This document shows, one piece after another, positions 1 through 7,143 of a stretch of DNA of 13,425 nt. The DNA is from Clostridia bacterium (lineage in GTDB: Bacteria; Bacillota; Sulfobacillia; SLMV01), in assembly GCA_007133365.1 (NCBI GenBank), contig SLMV01000013.1, positions 1 to 13,425 on the forward strand, read 5' to 3'. The notes below the pieces were generated by a model. It was not told where the DNA came from. It saw nothing but the letters and a program-made list of their open reading frames with translations, and did not search any database. Every line of letters begins with the position of its first letter. Position 1 is the stretch's first letter. Position numbers and translations under genes: made by a program.

Positions 1-950
1 TGCCGCATGCGCCGATCAGCAAAAGGCAGATGTTGCATGTTGAACTCCAAAAAGGTGAGGTTATGGGTGTCTTCCCAAACGAAAATGCCCAGATCGGGGT
101 GTGCTTCTAACTGAGCCCGCTCTGCCCGAGGTGCCGGTGCCAAATGCAACGTTCCCGCATCAAGGGCGTGCAATTGATCGGAAAAGTTGGGGATTAAGTG
201 AAACTCCATTTTCTTGAGCGACCAGGCATCGAGCGAAGCGTCGGTAACGCGAAGTTCCTGATAATGCGGGTCTTTTGCCATTTGCCAGATGCCCTCTTCG
301 GTCTGTATGACGAATTTCATGGGTCCGGACCCGACGGGTTTCACGGCGAACGCATCACCCTGTTGTCGGTAAGCGTTCGGGGAGATCAGACCAAAGTAGG
401 GGGATGCCAAATGGCGGAGAAACGGGGCATAGGGGTGTTCAAAGGTAAAGGTAACTTCAAACGTCCCTGTGGCCTCACAAGATAGCAAGGGTCCAACCAT
501 CTGTTCGAAGAGAAAGGACGGCTTTTCATGCAAGATACGCTGAAAATTAAAGGCAACCGCTTCCGCATTGACCGCGGTACCGTCGTGAAAGAAACGGTCC
601 GGACGCAGTTGCATGATGAGCCTTTTATCTTGGTCCTCTAAATGCCAAGACTCGGCCAGCCACCCCTTAACGCGATGGTCGTCATCCACATACGTCAAAC
701 GATCATATAAGACGCTGTTAATTACCCGGGCGGAATGATTCGTGCCTTGAATGGGGTCTAAGGAGGCAGGCGCTTCCGAAATGGCAATTCGGAGTGTATC
801 CAGCTCTGGTGTCGCTTCGCTTTTCACTTGGACTGCCGCTTGAGTCGCGAGACCGCTCCAGGTGACGAGAGCAATGAACAGGAGAAGCACCAGTATATTA
901 AGACGCAATGAACCCGACCGGTATGCCCCTTTTCGGTTTGATCGATGCAT
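1..950 (-). CDS. Peptide ABC transporter substrate-binding protein (SBP_bac_5 family), N-terminal part, cut by window edge
   Basis: Extracellular lipoprotein-like or secreted solute-binding protein that would deliver oligopeptides, dipeptides or nickel chelates to an ABC permease. Read on the minus strand, the frame stays open from 950 to the window edge (316 codons). A basic N-terminus is followed by a hydrophobic segment (about residues 17-38), consistent with a signal peptide or anchor; no clear lipobox Cys is seen. The mature part has the family pattern: LRIAISEAPASLDP, then LYDRLTYVDDD, LAESWHLED, LRPDRFFHDGTAVNAEAV and KPVGSGPM. The ATG at 950 has AGAAGGA only 2 bases upstream. In-frame ATG at 980 or GTG at 986 (GGAAG upstream) are real alternatives and would lengthen the n-region. 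The C-terminal part and any permease genes lie beyond the left edge. Family call is firm; substrate is not known. Confidence 0.88.
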   Translation of the reverse strand, partial: MHRSNRKGAYRSGSLRLNILVLLLFIALVTWSGLATQAAVQVKSEATPELDTLRIAISEAPASLDPIQGTNHSARVINSVLYDRLTYVDDDHRVKGWLAESWHLEDQDKRLIMQLRPDRFFHDGTAVNAEAVAFNFQRILHEKPSFLFEQMVGPLLSCEATGTFEVTFTFEHPYAPFLRHLASPYFGLISPNAYRQQGDAFAVKPVGSGPMKFVIQTEEGIWQMAKDPHYQELRVTDASLDAWSLKKMEFHLIPNFSDQLHALDAGTLHLAPAPRAERAQLEAHPDLGIFVWEDTHNLTFLEFNMQHLPFADRRMR

Positions 951-1208
951 GGTCCTTCTTGATGAGTCGTCGAGCGACATCTTCACATCGCTTCCATTTC
1001 CATTTCGAATGAAGTACATCGAAATAGTATCACAAGTGTAGCTGGAAGGGGAGCCATTACCGCTGGAAGGAATATCGAAGGTGACGGCCCTGGAGGCTGT
1101 ACGCTCCTTATTCGTAGGTGATTTGCAGGATGGATCAAAAGAAGGCGTTTTTTCGGATCTTATAGGGGGTGAACCCCTAAGGCGTTCGGTGTGGTTCTGT
1201 TTCTGGGT

Positions 1209-1688
1209 CTATGCCAAGGGCGAAAAAAGTCTGGAACTGAGAATAAATAAGCCCAGGGTACCCCACGACAACAATAGAATAATACCTTCTCCCAAAAGAA
1301 GGAGAATGAGTGAGAAAAGAAGGATGCTGAAACCGGCCCCGATTCGAAGCAAACTGCGGTAGGCAGCGCTCAATTCCACATCGCTTCGGTACTTTAGGTG
1401 TCGGCGAAATAAGAGATAGGCCTCCTGAGGATCGTACAAGGTATAGAGATCGAGGGCAAAAAGTGCGGTTGCCACGAAAAAAAGGACGATACGAAAGGCG
1501 AGATCTCGGCCGGTCCGACGAGGTGGCGTCGTTTCGCTTGGATCGGGTAGGTCTGACGGACCTCGGGGCGGATCGAGCACCTTCAGTTCGAAGGGAGAGG
1601 CGTTAGCCTCGACCGGTGTCAATCCCATAACCGCTATGAACAAGACGGCGAGCAGAAGGATGATGATGAATCGCGATCGCATGGTCAT
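1209..1688 (-). CDS. Small membrane protein, possible DUF6199-like C-terminal region
   Basis: 159 residues, function unknown. It has an N-terminal hydrophobic segment (about residues 6-24, signal peptide or anchor), a Pro-rich linker with several charged residues (about 35-60), a second hydrophobic segment (about 64-82) and a long hydrophobic C-terminus (about 115-155). Between the last two lies a PQEAYLLFRRHLKYRSDVE stretch followed by YRSLLRIG. This resembles the layout of DUF6199-type membrane proteins (helix, polar loop with a basic WK/YK motif, then an L-x-x-RIG helix); that is my inference. The start is ATG-ACC-ATG at 1688, with AAAGGAGA about 12 bases upstream. The gene lies 259 bases upstream of the binding-protein gene on the same strand, so they may share transcription, and it diverges from the DUF2007 gene at 1993. 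Confidence 0.7.
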   Translation of the reverse strand: MTMRSRFIIILLLAVLFIAVMGLTPVEANASPFELKVLDPPRGPSDLPDPSETTPPRRTGRDLAFRIVLFFVATALFALDLYTLYDPQEAYLLFRRHLKYRSDVELSAAYRSLLRIGAGFSILLFSLILLLLGEGIILLLSWGTLGLFILSSRLFSPLA

Positions 1689-1992
1689 ATCCCGTTGTCG
1701 TCTCCTTTACGATGGCGGCGTCATTATGCTACCTATCGCGAGGGTAGGAAATTCGAGGCGCTGGGTCAAGGGGACCGGTTAGAAACTGCATGGATTGATC
1801 GGGTTAAACTGGGGAAGTTGGTGTTTTATCCGATAATATATAATGAGGATGTAAGGTAATGGAGTGATCGGAGTGACCACGCAGGGATTTGGCAGGAAAC
1901 GTTCATTGACTTTCGAAAGAACAAGGATACGCGGGATCGAGATTCGAAGCCCTAAATGCATTATAGCCATGATGATTTAGAGGAGGTCAACA
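1689..1992. other. Divergent intergenic region between the membrane protein and the DUF2007 gene
   Basis: 304 bases separate two divergent genes. The plus-strand side holds a good candidate promoter (1818-1844) and then about 145 bases of untranslated leader. The minus-strand side holds a weak CATAAT-like -10 (reverse complement of 1723-1728) about 35 bases upstream of the 1688 start. I see no convincing small gene, tRNA or repeat here. Confidence 0.6.
1818..1844 (+). promoter_or_regulatory. Candidate sigma-A promoter for the DUF2007/GIY-YIG genes
   Basis: TTGGTG at 1818-1823 and a perfect TATAAT at 1839-1844, with a short 15-base spacer, in an AT-rich patch of an otherwise mixed region. It would give a leader of about 140 bases before the ATG at 1993. 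The -10 is strong; the -35 and spacing are only fair. Confidence 0.45.
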
Positions 1993-2241
1993 ATGTCCAA
2001 ACGAGAGGAAAGCCCTTGGCAATTGGTCCTGACAGTTTCGACTTTGGGGGAAGCCCAAATTGTCAAGTCACGACTCGAGGCTGAAGGGATCGAAGCTGAG
2101 TTTAATTATGATGCGACCAGTAGCGTAATATTGGGTCCGGGTTCGGTCACGCCTTGGTCCAACGTCATGGTGTTTGTTCCAGCGGATCAAGTGGAGCAAG
2201 CCGCGGAACTGCTCGATTCGCTGAAAGACGACGAGGCATGA
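1993..2241 (+). CDS. DUF2007-family small protein
   Basis: 82 residues with the ferredoxin-like beta-alpha-beta pattern of DUF2007 proteins: WQLVLTVSTLGEAQIVKSRLEAEGIEAEF, then a Gly-rich turn (LGPGSV), VMVFVPADQVEQAAELL and an acidic tail. DUF2007 proteins are sometimes described as putative signal-transducing or regulatory binding domains; the ligand is unknown. The start is secure: AGAGGAGGT sits 6 bases before the ATG. The stop codon overlaps the start of the following GIY-YIG gene in an ATGA arrangement, so the two should be translationally coupled. Confidence 0.85.
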   Translation: MSKREESPWQLVLTVSTLGEAQIVKSRLEAEGIEAEFNYDATSSVILGPGSVTPWSNVMVFVPADQVEQAAELLDSLKDDEA

Positions 2242-2567
2242 CGGACGTGCCTTGGTATGTTTATCTGTTAGAATGTGGTAATGATACGATCTACACTGGC
2301 ATGACGGTGGATCCCAAGACCCGATGGCAAACACACGTTCGGGGTCGGGGGGCGAAATACACACGTGCATTTCCACCACAACGTATGCTGGCGCTTTATC
2401 GTTGTCCCGAGCGTCAGGCAGCAGCACGGTTGGAGTATCGAATCAAACAATTGGATGCGCCGGCGAAACGACGTTTGATTGAGGCGAATGATGCGTTAGA
2501 AGCAGAGATTGTCGCCGAAATTTGCCCCTCAATTCGGCGATGGTCATTATCGAGGTTCGACAGCTAG
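2238..2567 (+). CDS. GIY-YIG domain protein of the YhbQ / UPF0213 type
   Basis: 109 residues, a stand-alone GIY-YIG nuclease-fold protein. From the ATG at 2238 the motif order is YVYLL at residues 7-11 (first half), IYTGMT at 18-23 (second half), Arg29 in KTRW, His33, and the metal-ligand Glu66 in LEYRIK, all in the places expected for the YhbQ-like subfamily, which may act in DNA or RNA repair. The frame is open further upstream (to 2154), but that lies inside the DUF2007 gene in another frame and does not look like protein. The ATG overlapping the upstream TGA is the natural start, using re-initiation. About 50 bases separate it from the deaminase-like gene. Nuclease activity and biological role are inferred from family membership only. 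Confidence 0.88.
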   Translation: MTDVPWYVYLLECGNDTIYTGMTVDPKTRWQTHVRGRGAKYTRAFPPQRMLALYRCPERQAAARLEYRIKQLDAPAKRRLIEANDALEAEIVAEICPSIRRWSLSRFDS

Positions 2568-2617
2568 AAATATAGGTGGAGTTGGATGGTGACATCAAAG
2601 AGAAGGGATGACCCGTC

Positions 2618-2986
2618 ATGGAGTCACTCATGGAAGCAGCACGATCCGTTCAAGGTCTTTTCGGTCTAAACGAGATGCTCCGCGCAGGTGCGGTCGGGGC
2701 TGCCATTCAAACGCCAACGGGAGATATCTACACGGGGATTTCGATCGAACTCGCTTGCGGGATCGGGTTTTGCGCCGAACATTCAGCAGTTGCCGAACTC
2801 CTAAAAGATCGGACCACGTTGGTAGAAGCGATGGTCGCGGTCGGACCCGACGGCATTATTCCGCCGTGCGGGCGTTGCCGTGAGCTCCTCCTTCAGATCA
2901 ATGCCGAAAATCGGGGGACGAAAGTTGTGATTGCAGAAGATCAAGTCGCGCTACTAGGGGATCTTTTGCCCTACCGTTGGTATTGA
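2618..2986 (+). CDS. Cytidine deaminase-like zinc enzyme (cytidine / blasticidin S deaminase family)
   Basis: 122 residues. The zinc-deaminase signature is complete: CAE at residues 52-54 (Cys ligand and the catalytic Glu54) and PPCGRCREL at 82-90 (Cys84 and Cys87 ligands). The tail LLPYRW also fits the family. The ribose-binding NVE of typical Cdd is replaced by SIE (about residues 42-44), so the substrate could be cytidine, deoxycytidine or a modified or antibiotic nucleoside. The length is slightly below the usual 130-135. Start is ATG 2618, with AAGGG about 10 bases upstream; ATG 2630 is a possible alternative. It lies in the same direction as the genes before and after it, with short gaps, so they could form an operon. 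Family certain, substrate open. Confidence 0.82.
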   Translation: MESLMEAARSVQGLFGLNEMLRAGAVGAAIQTPTGDIYTGISIELACGIGFCAEHSAVAELLKDRTTLVEAMVAVGPDGIIPPCGRCRELLLQINAENRGTKVVIAEDQVALLGDLLPYRWY

Positions 2987-3117
2987 TCTACTCGAAAGAC
3001 ACGCGGGGCTGGACAATAGGGGGCGTCAGTTTCAAACCTCTTGGACATCGCCATGAAACCATGCGAGCATAAGATATTCAAATTTTGACGTTTTGTCGAT
3101 GATATGAGGCGGTATTT

Positions 3118-3732
3118 TTGACCCAGCGATTCTATCGAGCGGCCATGACCTTGTTTCGCTACACGTTACCTCTTCGGATACGTCTTGACGTCTACGGGCG
3201 ATCCCGAATCCCAAAACGAGGCCCAGGGATTCTCTATGCCAACCATCTTAGTATTTTGGATCCTATCATAATCGGAATGATCTCACCTCGTCCCGTCAAG
3301 TTTCTTGCGGCCTCCTATCTATTTCGGATTCCGTGTCTGGGTCGGTTTCTCAGGTGGGCCGGAGTCGAGCCGCTAGGCGGGCTTCGGACCACTCGCGAAA
3401 CACTCAAACAGGCTCAGGCCCATTTGAGCGATGATGGATTGGTTGGCCTTTTCCCTCAAGGGGGCGTTCGGAGGCCGAATGCCCCCCTTACCATCGAGCC
3501 GGGCCTGATCCATCTGACCCGACGATCCGATGCCCCGGTCATTCCCATTTTTATTGTCGGCACGGAAAGGGTCCTTCCGACAGGATCGTATATCCCTGCT
3601 GCGGGCTCCGTAAGGGTTTGCATTGGAGAACCCTTTCTTCTTTCCGAGGCCCCAGCGAAGACCCAAAAAGAGCAACTCGCGCTCGGGATCGTACGTTTAC
3701 AAAAGGAGGCGGACCAAGAGGGGGAGCACTAA
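3118..3732 (+). CDS. plsC: 1-acyl-sn-glycerol-3-phosphate acyltransferase-like protein (PlsC family)
   Basis: 204 residues. PlsC enzymes transfer a fatty acyl group to lysophosphatidic acid at the inner membrane face to make phosphatidic acid. Block I is NHLSILDP, with the catalytic pair His43 and Asp48 (H-x4-D). Block II is around GRFLRWAGVEPLGG (75-88). Block III reads FPQGGVRRP (112-120), where the family normally has FPEGTRS. Block IV is APVIPIFI (139-146). The start is placed at TTG 3118 because GAGGCGG lies about 7 bases upstream; ATG 3145 (residue 10) is the alternative and has no clear ribosome-binding site. The Glu-to-Gln and Thr-to-Gly changes in the glycerol-phosphate binding block are unusual, so the acceptor may differ. 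Family firm, exact substrate inferred. Confidence 0.87.
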   Translation: MTQRFYRAAMTLFRYTLPLRIRLDVYGRSRIPKRGPGILYANHLSILDPIIIGMISPRPVKFLAASYLFRIPCLGRFLRWAGVEPLGGLRTTRETLKQAQAHLSDDGLVGLFPQGGVRRPNAPLTIEPGLIHLTRRSDAPVIPIFIVGTERVLPTGSYIPAAGSVRVCIGEPFLLSEAPAKTQKEQLALGIVRLQKEADQEGEH

Positions 3733-3813
3733 GGATGCTGAGGTAAGCGAAACCCGGGAGCGCATCCGAGTGGCGGTCAGCCTTTGACTAAGATTGTGAT
3801 GATCATTCATTTG

Positions 3814-5060
3814 TTACCCAACTGAATGCCAATTTCCCAAGTGAACCAGATAGACGCGTTGATCGTGGCGATTTCGATTGGCCAAAATCATCGTTCGGCG
3901 TTGTTGTTCGAGTGTTTGCTGTCACAAGCCTTTCGCGAAATTTTCGAGGGCGATGGCGCAATCGTAGCGAGTGGGATGCCAAATTTTATGACGAAAGGCT
4001 ACTAACCCATAAACTAAAAGGACAAACCAATCAAAGGTAACGACAGGATAGAAAATGACACCCTTTAAAACCCCGGCCGGGGGATTATCCAATAAAGAGC
4101 GTGTGCCCATTAGTAGATAAGGCCTATAGGCGAAGACGAAAAAGACCGCGGCGGATGTTTTATCCGAATGGCGAATAATGGAATTCTCGACTGGTCCGGT
4201 AAGAAGAGGAAAGCGCATCGGGGCGCCCAAAAGGACCAAAAATTGTAATAGACGCAGGCCGACCTCGAATTTGATGGTGGAGCGTTCGATAACTGTGCGT
4301 TCAAAGAGCGTCCTAAGCCAGCTGAACCGGACATCAAATTAACCACGCGCCCACCGAAGTCGTGGCCGACAGGAAGGAAGCAGTGTCAACGGTTTTTCAT
4401 CGTAGACGTGGGTTTCATGGCCGTAGGTAGTGCGATATCCAGCTACGGTGCCTTGGATCGAACCTTCGAGGCCTTCAGTTGCGCTTGTCTTTTTCCAGCC
4501 AATGTCCGATAGAACCTGGGCTGAAATGGATTTCCCGGTGCCGAGGAACAGCGCATTACGCTCGAAATTCCGACGAGCAAGCAGATTGAATCGATGGTTA
4601 TGTCAAAACATGATTCTGTAGGTAGCGCTAAATCAGGTATCGGCGGGATCTTTACTTTGGAGGGATGCCCAATTTCGGGCTTCGCCTTTGGGCAGACGGT
4701 TATCATGGCTTTTGGAAAACCACGGTTAATGAGGGTATCGGTATCAAAAACCACCCTTGCACCATGAGGAACTCGGGTCTTGGATTCAAGAAGGCCGATC
4801 CGTTCCAACGCATCGAACAGGGCCAATTCATTACTTTCTTCTTCATCGCGACGAACCATCAGTTTATCTCCGTACGCTTCGGCGACTGCGGCGGTGTCAT
4901 CGGTGCAGTTGTCGGCGATGACCCTCACATCAAATCGATATTTTGGGTAAAAAGATTTTTACATATTGCCAATGCGCTTTCCGATCATCGATTCCGCATC
5001 GTGAGCAGGAACCAAAATTCAAAGGGTTAGAGCGGAAGACGCGGCTCATCAGCTCTTGGT
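3814..5060 (-). pseudogene. Decayed family 2 glycosyltransferase (membrane GT2, cellulose-synthase-like type)
   Basis: Read on the minus strand, pieces of one GT2 protein appear in order across two frames. They are ILVPAHDAESMIGK (near 5018-4980), SFYPKYRFDVRVIADNCTDDT (near 4955-4895), the DxD-bearing VVFDTDT, then after a frame change near 4590 the segment FNLLARRNFERNALFLGTGKS, SATEGLEGSIQ, and RLRWARG at about 4342-4362, where RW followed by G corresponds to the family (Q/R)xxRW motif. The C-terminus has hydrophobic helices and WHPTR. Disruptions I can see are in-frame stops at 5019-5021 (TGA), 4959-4961 (TAA), 4339-4341 (TAA directly after RWARG, where the family usually has a Gln) and 3922-3924 (TGA; the frame stays open beyond it to 3814). 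There is at least one frameshift, and the acceptor-site middle is missing. The N-terminal membrane segment and start are absent and border an IS21 remnant. It is not expected to make a working enzyme. Confidence 0.82.
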
Positions 5061-5140
5061 GTCCAATATCCGAAACTATGTAGATGGCAAGATGGGAGTA
5101 CCGGGCGTGGCAACCTAAGAATACAGAGGGGTTAGAGGGC

Positions 5141-5163
5141 TCCCTTGCCTCCCCGGCAAGGGA
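5141..5163. repeat. Perfect inverted repeat at the junction of the GT2 remnant and the IS21 remnant
   Basis: TCCCTTGCC (5141-5149) and GGCAAGGGA (5155-5163) form a perfect 9-bp stem with a 5-base loop (TCCCC). It sits immediately before the first recognisable istA codons. There is no T-run on either side, so it does not look like an ordinary intrinsic terminator. A scar of a second mobile element or a recombination hot-spot are possible readings. Confidence 0.6.
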
Positions 5164-5164
5164 T

Positions 5165-6035
5165 ATGTTGGCCAGTTGACGCATGTTTTGAGACCTTCCA
5201 GTGGTGTTATCGCTTCGAGGCTCGCTTTTGCAATCCTGCCAGTCCTCATGAGAACGGCAATGTGGAAAGAAAGGTCAGCTATGTGCGCAGAAATGCTCTT
5301 TCGCCGCCACCGGTGGTGGAGGAGCTGGAGAAGATTAATGATCTCTTTTGGCAGCAGGCTCAACAGGACCTGGAACGCATTCATTACCTCAAGAAGGTCC
5401 TGTGGGCGAACTCTGGGAGCAGGATCGGAAGGCTCTGCTTCCACTACCGAACACTCATCATGACGTGTTTCGCATCCAGGTTGCACGCGTCAATCGGGTA
5501 AGCGAGATCCGGGTTGATGGTGATTCCTATCGCATACCGCGGGCCTACCCGGGCCAGAAAGTGTTGGTGCAAATCCACTGGATCATCTTAAGGTGCTCGA
5601 CGAGGACGGTGAGTGGATCGGCCATTGTCCCCGGAAGTACGTGTTTGATGCCAGGGAAGTGGACTGCAAGGCTGAGTTAGAGATCTTTGTGAACAAGCCC
5701 CGGGCGGTAAAACAGGGCGTGTGGCTGAAGGTGTTTCCCTCCGTCTTGAAGGAGTTCATCCTGTGCGAGGATATCAGAAAGAGACCCCGCCGAATACGCA
5801 TTTGATCAGCCTGTGTGACAAAGGATACGATCTTGAGGAGTTGGAGCGAATCGTCCAACTGGCAGGACAATATGGCCGTACGGATGAGGCCAGCATGATG
5901 GTCCTGGCCGGTTACCGGGAAGCGTACAAAACGCCCCTGGAGGCTCCTCATACGCCCGAGGTGGTCCGAAATTGGAAGCTGGATATGAATCATTCAGTAT
6001 GCTCTTCTGACAGCGGAGCTGACAGCCCATGGTGA
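5165..6035 (+). pseudogene. istA: IS21 transposase IstA, C-terminal half, frameshifted
   Basis: IstA is the DDE transposase of IS21 elements. Homology starts near 5165 at FETFQWCYRFEARFCNP, followed by ASPHENGNVERKVSYVRRN, the conserved stretch carrying the last catalytic Glu. The reading frame then changes at least three times: near 5395 (HYLKK then EGPVGELWEQDRKALLPLP), near 5578 (GQKVLVQIH then DHLKVLDEDGEWIGH) and near 5770 (VFPSVLKEF then ETPPNTHLISLCDKGYDLEE). The last piece runs to TGA 6033-6035, overlapping istB. With the first Asp residues and the DNA-binding domain gone, it cannot transpose on its own. I do not read these as programmed frameshifts because there are three of them and the N-terminus is lost. 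Confidence 0.82.
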
Positions 6036-6796
6036 CTAGGCTGAGGGAGTACGCGAGAACCCTGCGAATGAGTGAGGTCGTGGACCTTTACCAGGAGGTG
6101 GAGTTCCAGGATCGGCTGCAGTACGTGACGGATCTGCTCTTATTGATGATCGAGGGAAGGAAGAACCGCCGGGCGCAGCGGTTAATCCGCAAGGCTGGAT
6201 TTCCGAACACGAATACCTTGCAGGGTTATGACTTTAGCCCTGTGACCTTCCCGAGCGGCCTGGACCAGGGATCCCTGACCGATCTGATGTTCCTTGAAAA
6301 GCAGGAGAACGTGCTCATGGTGGGCGCCGTGGGAACCGGAAAGACCCGGCTCGCGATATCTTTGGGAGTGAAGGCGTGCCTGGCCGGCAAAACGGTGAAG
6401 TTCCACCGTGCGACAGATCTCTGCAACACGCTTCTCGAACTCTATCCAGCAGGAAAGGCAGGGAAGGTGAACCGGGACATCTCTAGTGCAGACCTATTCA
6501 TTCTCGACGAGGTTGGCTATGTTCCATTTAGCAAGGCAGCTGCAGAGATGCTGTTCTCCGTCATCTCAAACAGCTACGAAAACCAGAGCATCATCACAAT
6601 CTCTAACCTGGAGTTTGGGCGGTGGAATGAGATCTTCGGAGATGAACGATTGACTGCAGCGCTCATTGACCGATTGGTGCACCACGCCCACATCCTCACG
6701 TTCAGTGGCGTTAGCTATCGATTGCGCCAGGCCCTGTCTCGCACCGAACACGACGATGAGACCTTTCTGAAGGACACCACACTGGCACAAACTTGA
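6029..6796 (+). CDS. istB: IS21 helper ATPase IstB
   Basis: 255 residues, the usual IstB length and apparently intact. IstB is a DnaC/DnaA-like AAA+ ATPase that oligomerises on DNA and directs IstA to target sites. Walker A is GAVGTGKT (99-106, Lys105), with Val where most IstB have Pro. Walker B is LFILDEVG (156-163). ISNLEFGRWNEIFGD is the conserved sensor region, followed by ALIDRL and an arginine-rich C-terminus. The ATG at 6029 overlaps the end of the istA frame by 7 bases, as normal in this family. Because its IstA partner is broken, it could only work with another IS21 copy in the genome or persist as a passenger. Confidence 0.9.
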   Translation: MVTRLREYARTLRMSEVVDLYQEVEFQDRLQYVTDLLLLMIEGRKNRRAQRLIRKAGFPNTNTLQGYDFSPVTFPSGLDQGSLTDLMFLEKQENVLMVGAVGTGKTRLAISLGVKACLAGKTVKFHRATDLCNTLLELYPAGKAGKVNRDISSADLFILDEVGYVPFSKAAAEMLFSVISNSYENQSIITISNLEFGRWNEIFGDERLTAALIDRLVHHAHILTFSGVSYRLRQALSRTEHDDETFLKDTTLAQT

Positions 6797-6824
6797 AGGC
6801 AGACACTTGGTAACGGCATGACAC

Positions 6825-6863
6825 CAATAGGATGCTATGCATTTATAGATTGCCATCCTATTG
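6825..6863. repeat. Hairpin just downstream of istB
   Basis: CAATAGGATG (6825-6834) and CATCCTATTG (6854-6863) are perfect 10-bp inverted repeats; inside the 19-base loop CTAT and ATAG can pair as well. No T-run follows, so a transcription terminator is unlikely without other help. It may be a subterminal element or end of the IS remnant. Confidence 0.55.
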
Positions 6864-7143
6864 ACTTCGGGCTTGGCAAAAACAAAACTACCCACAAACA
6901 GAATATCGAAGCGATATTCCATGACAAAAGAAGTGAAGCACTCCATAAATCCAATAGTCTTGATCTTTAGTTGGCTTGTGGCACAGATACCGAAAACAAA
7001 CTCGCAAGTTAAATAATTCGAAAAAAAAAAAAAAAGGTAGGGATTTCCACTCAATCCAGGTGGAGGAAATCGGCATTCATCCGCGAAGTCCTGAACCAAG
7101 ATCGATATAGTGTGGATGCGGATGAACAGGAGGCATTAACCAA
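6864..7143. other. Gene-free stretch between the IS21 remnant and the S9 peptidase gene
   Basis: About 280 bases with no believable gene. It is AT-richer than the surroundings, has an unbroken run of 15 A (7021-7035) preceded by TTAAATAATTCG, and then regains higher GC. A possible -10 (TATAGT at 7107-7112) lies just before the peptidase gene but lacks a good -35. An AGGAGG close to the end (about 7128-7133) serves the peptidase start. The junction of IS-derived and native DNA probably lies somewhere in here. Confidence 0.5.

Larger units (their letters stand above)
5165..6863 (+). mobile_element. IS21-family element remnant (5'-truncated)
   Basis: The istA then istB order with a few bases of overlap is the hallmark of IS21 elements. 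The left end and roughly the first half or more of istA (helix-turn-helix and first catalytic Asp residues) are missing. The right end is not resolved; I extend it to the hairpin at 6825-6863 only as a minimum. No matching terminal inverted repeats or target duplication could be found by eye. The element is inserted in or beside the GT2 pseudogene, pointing the opposite way. Confidence 0.7.

Noticed and set aside
1142..1180. Possible terminator (AGGGGGTGAACCCCT) downstream of the small membrane protein
   Set aside because: The stem is short with almost no loop and no T-run follows on the minus strand.
5165..6035. Programmed frameshifting in istA
   Set aside because: Three separate frame changes plus loss of the N-terminal half point to decay, and IS21 elements do not need several recoding events.
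6566..7099. Minus-strand open frame of 177 codons including a poly-Phe run
   Set aside because: The Phe run is only the A15 tract read backwards; the rest is antisense to istB or non-coding.
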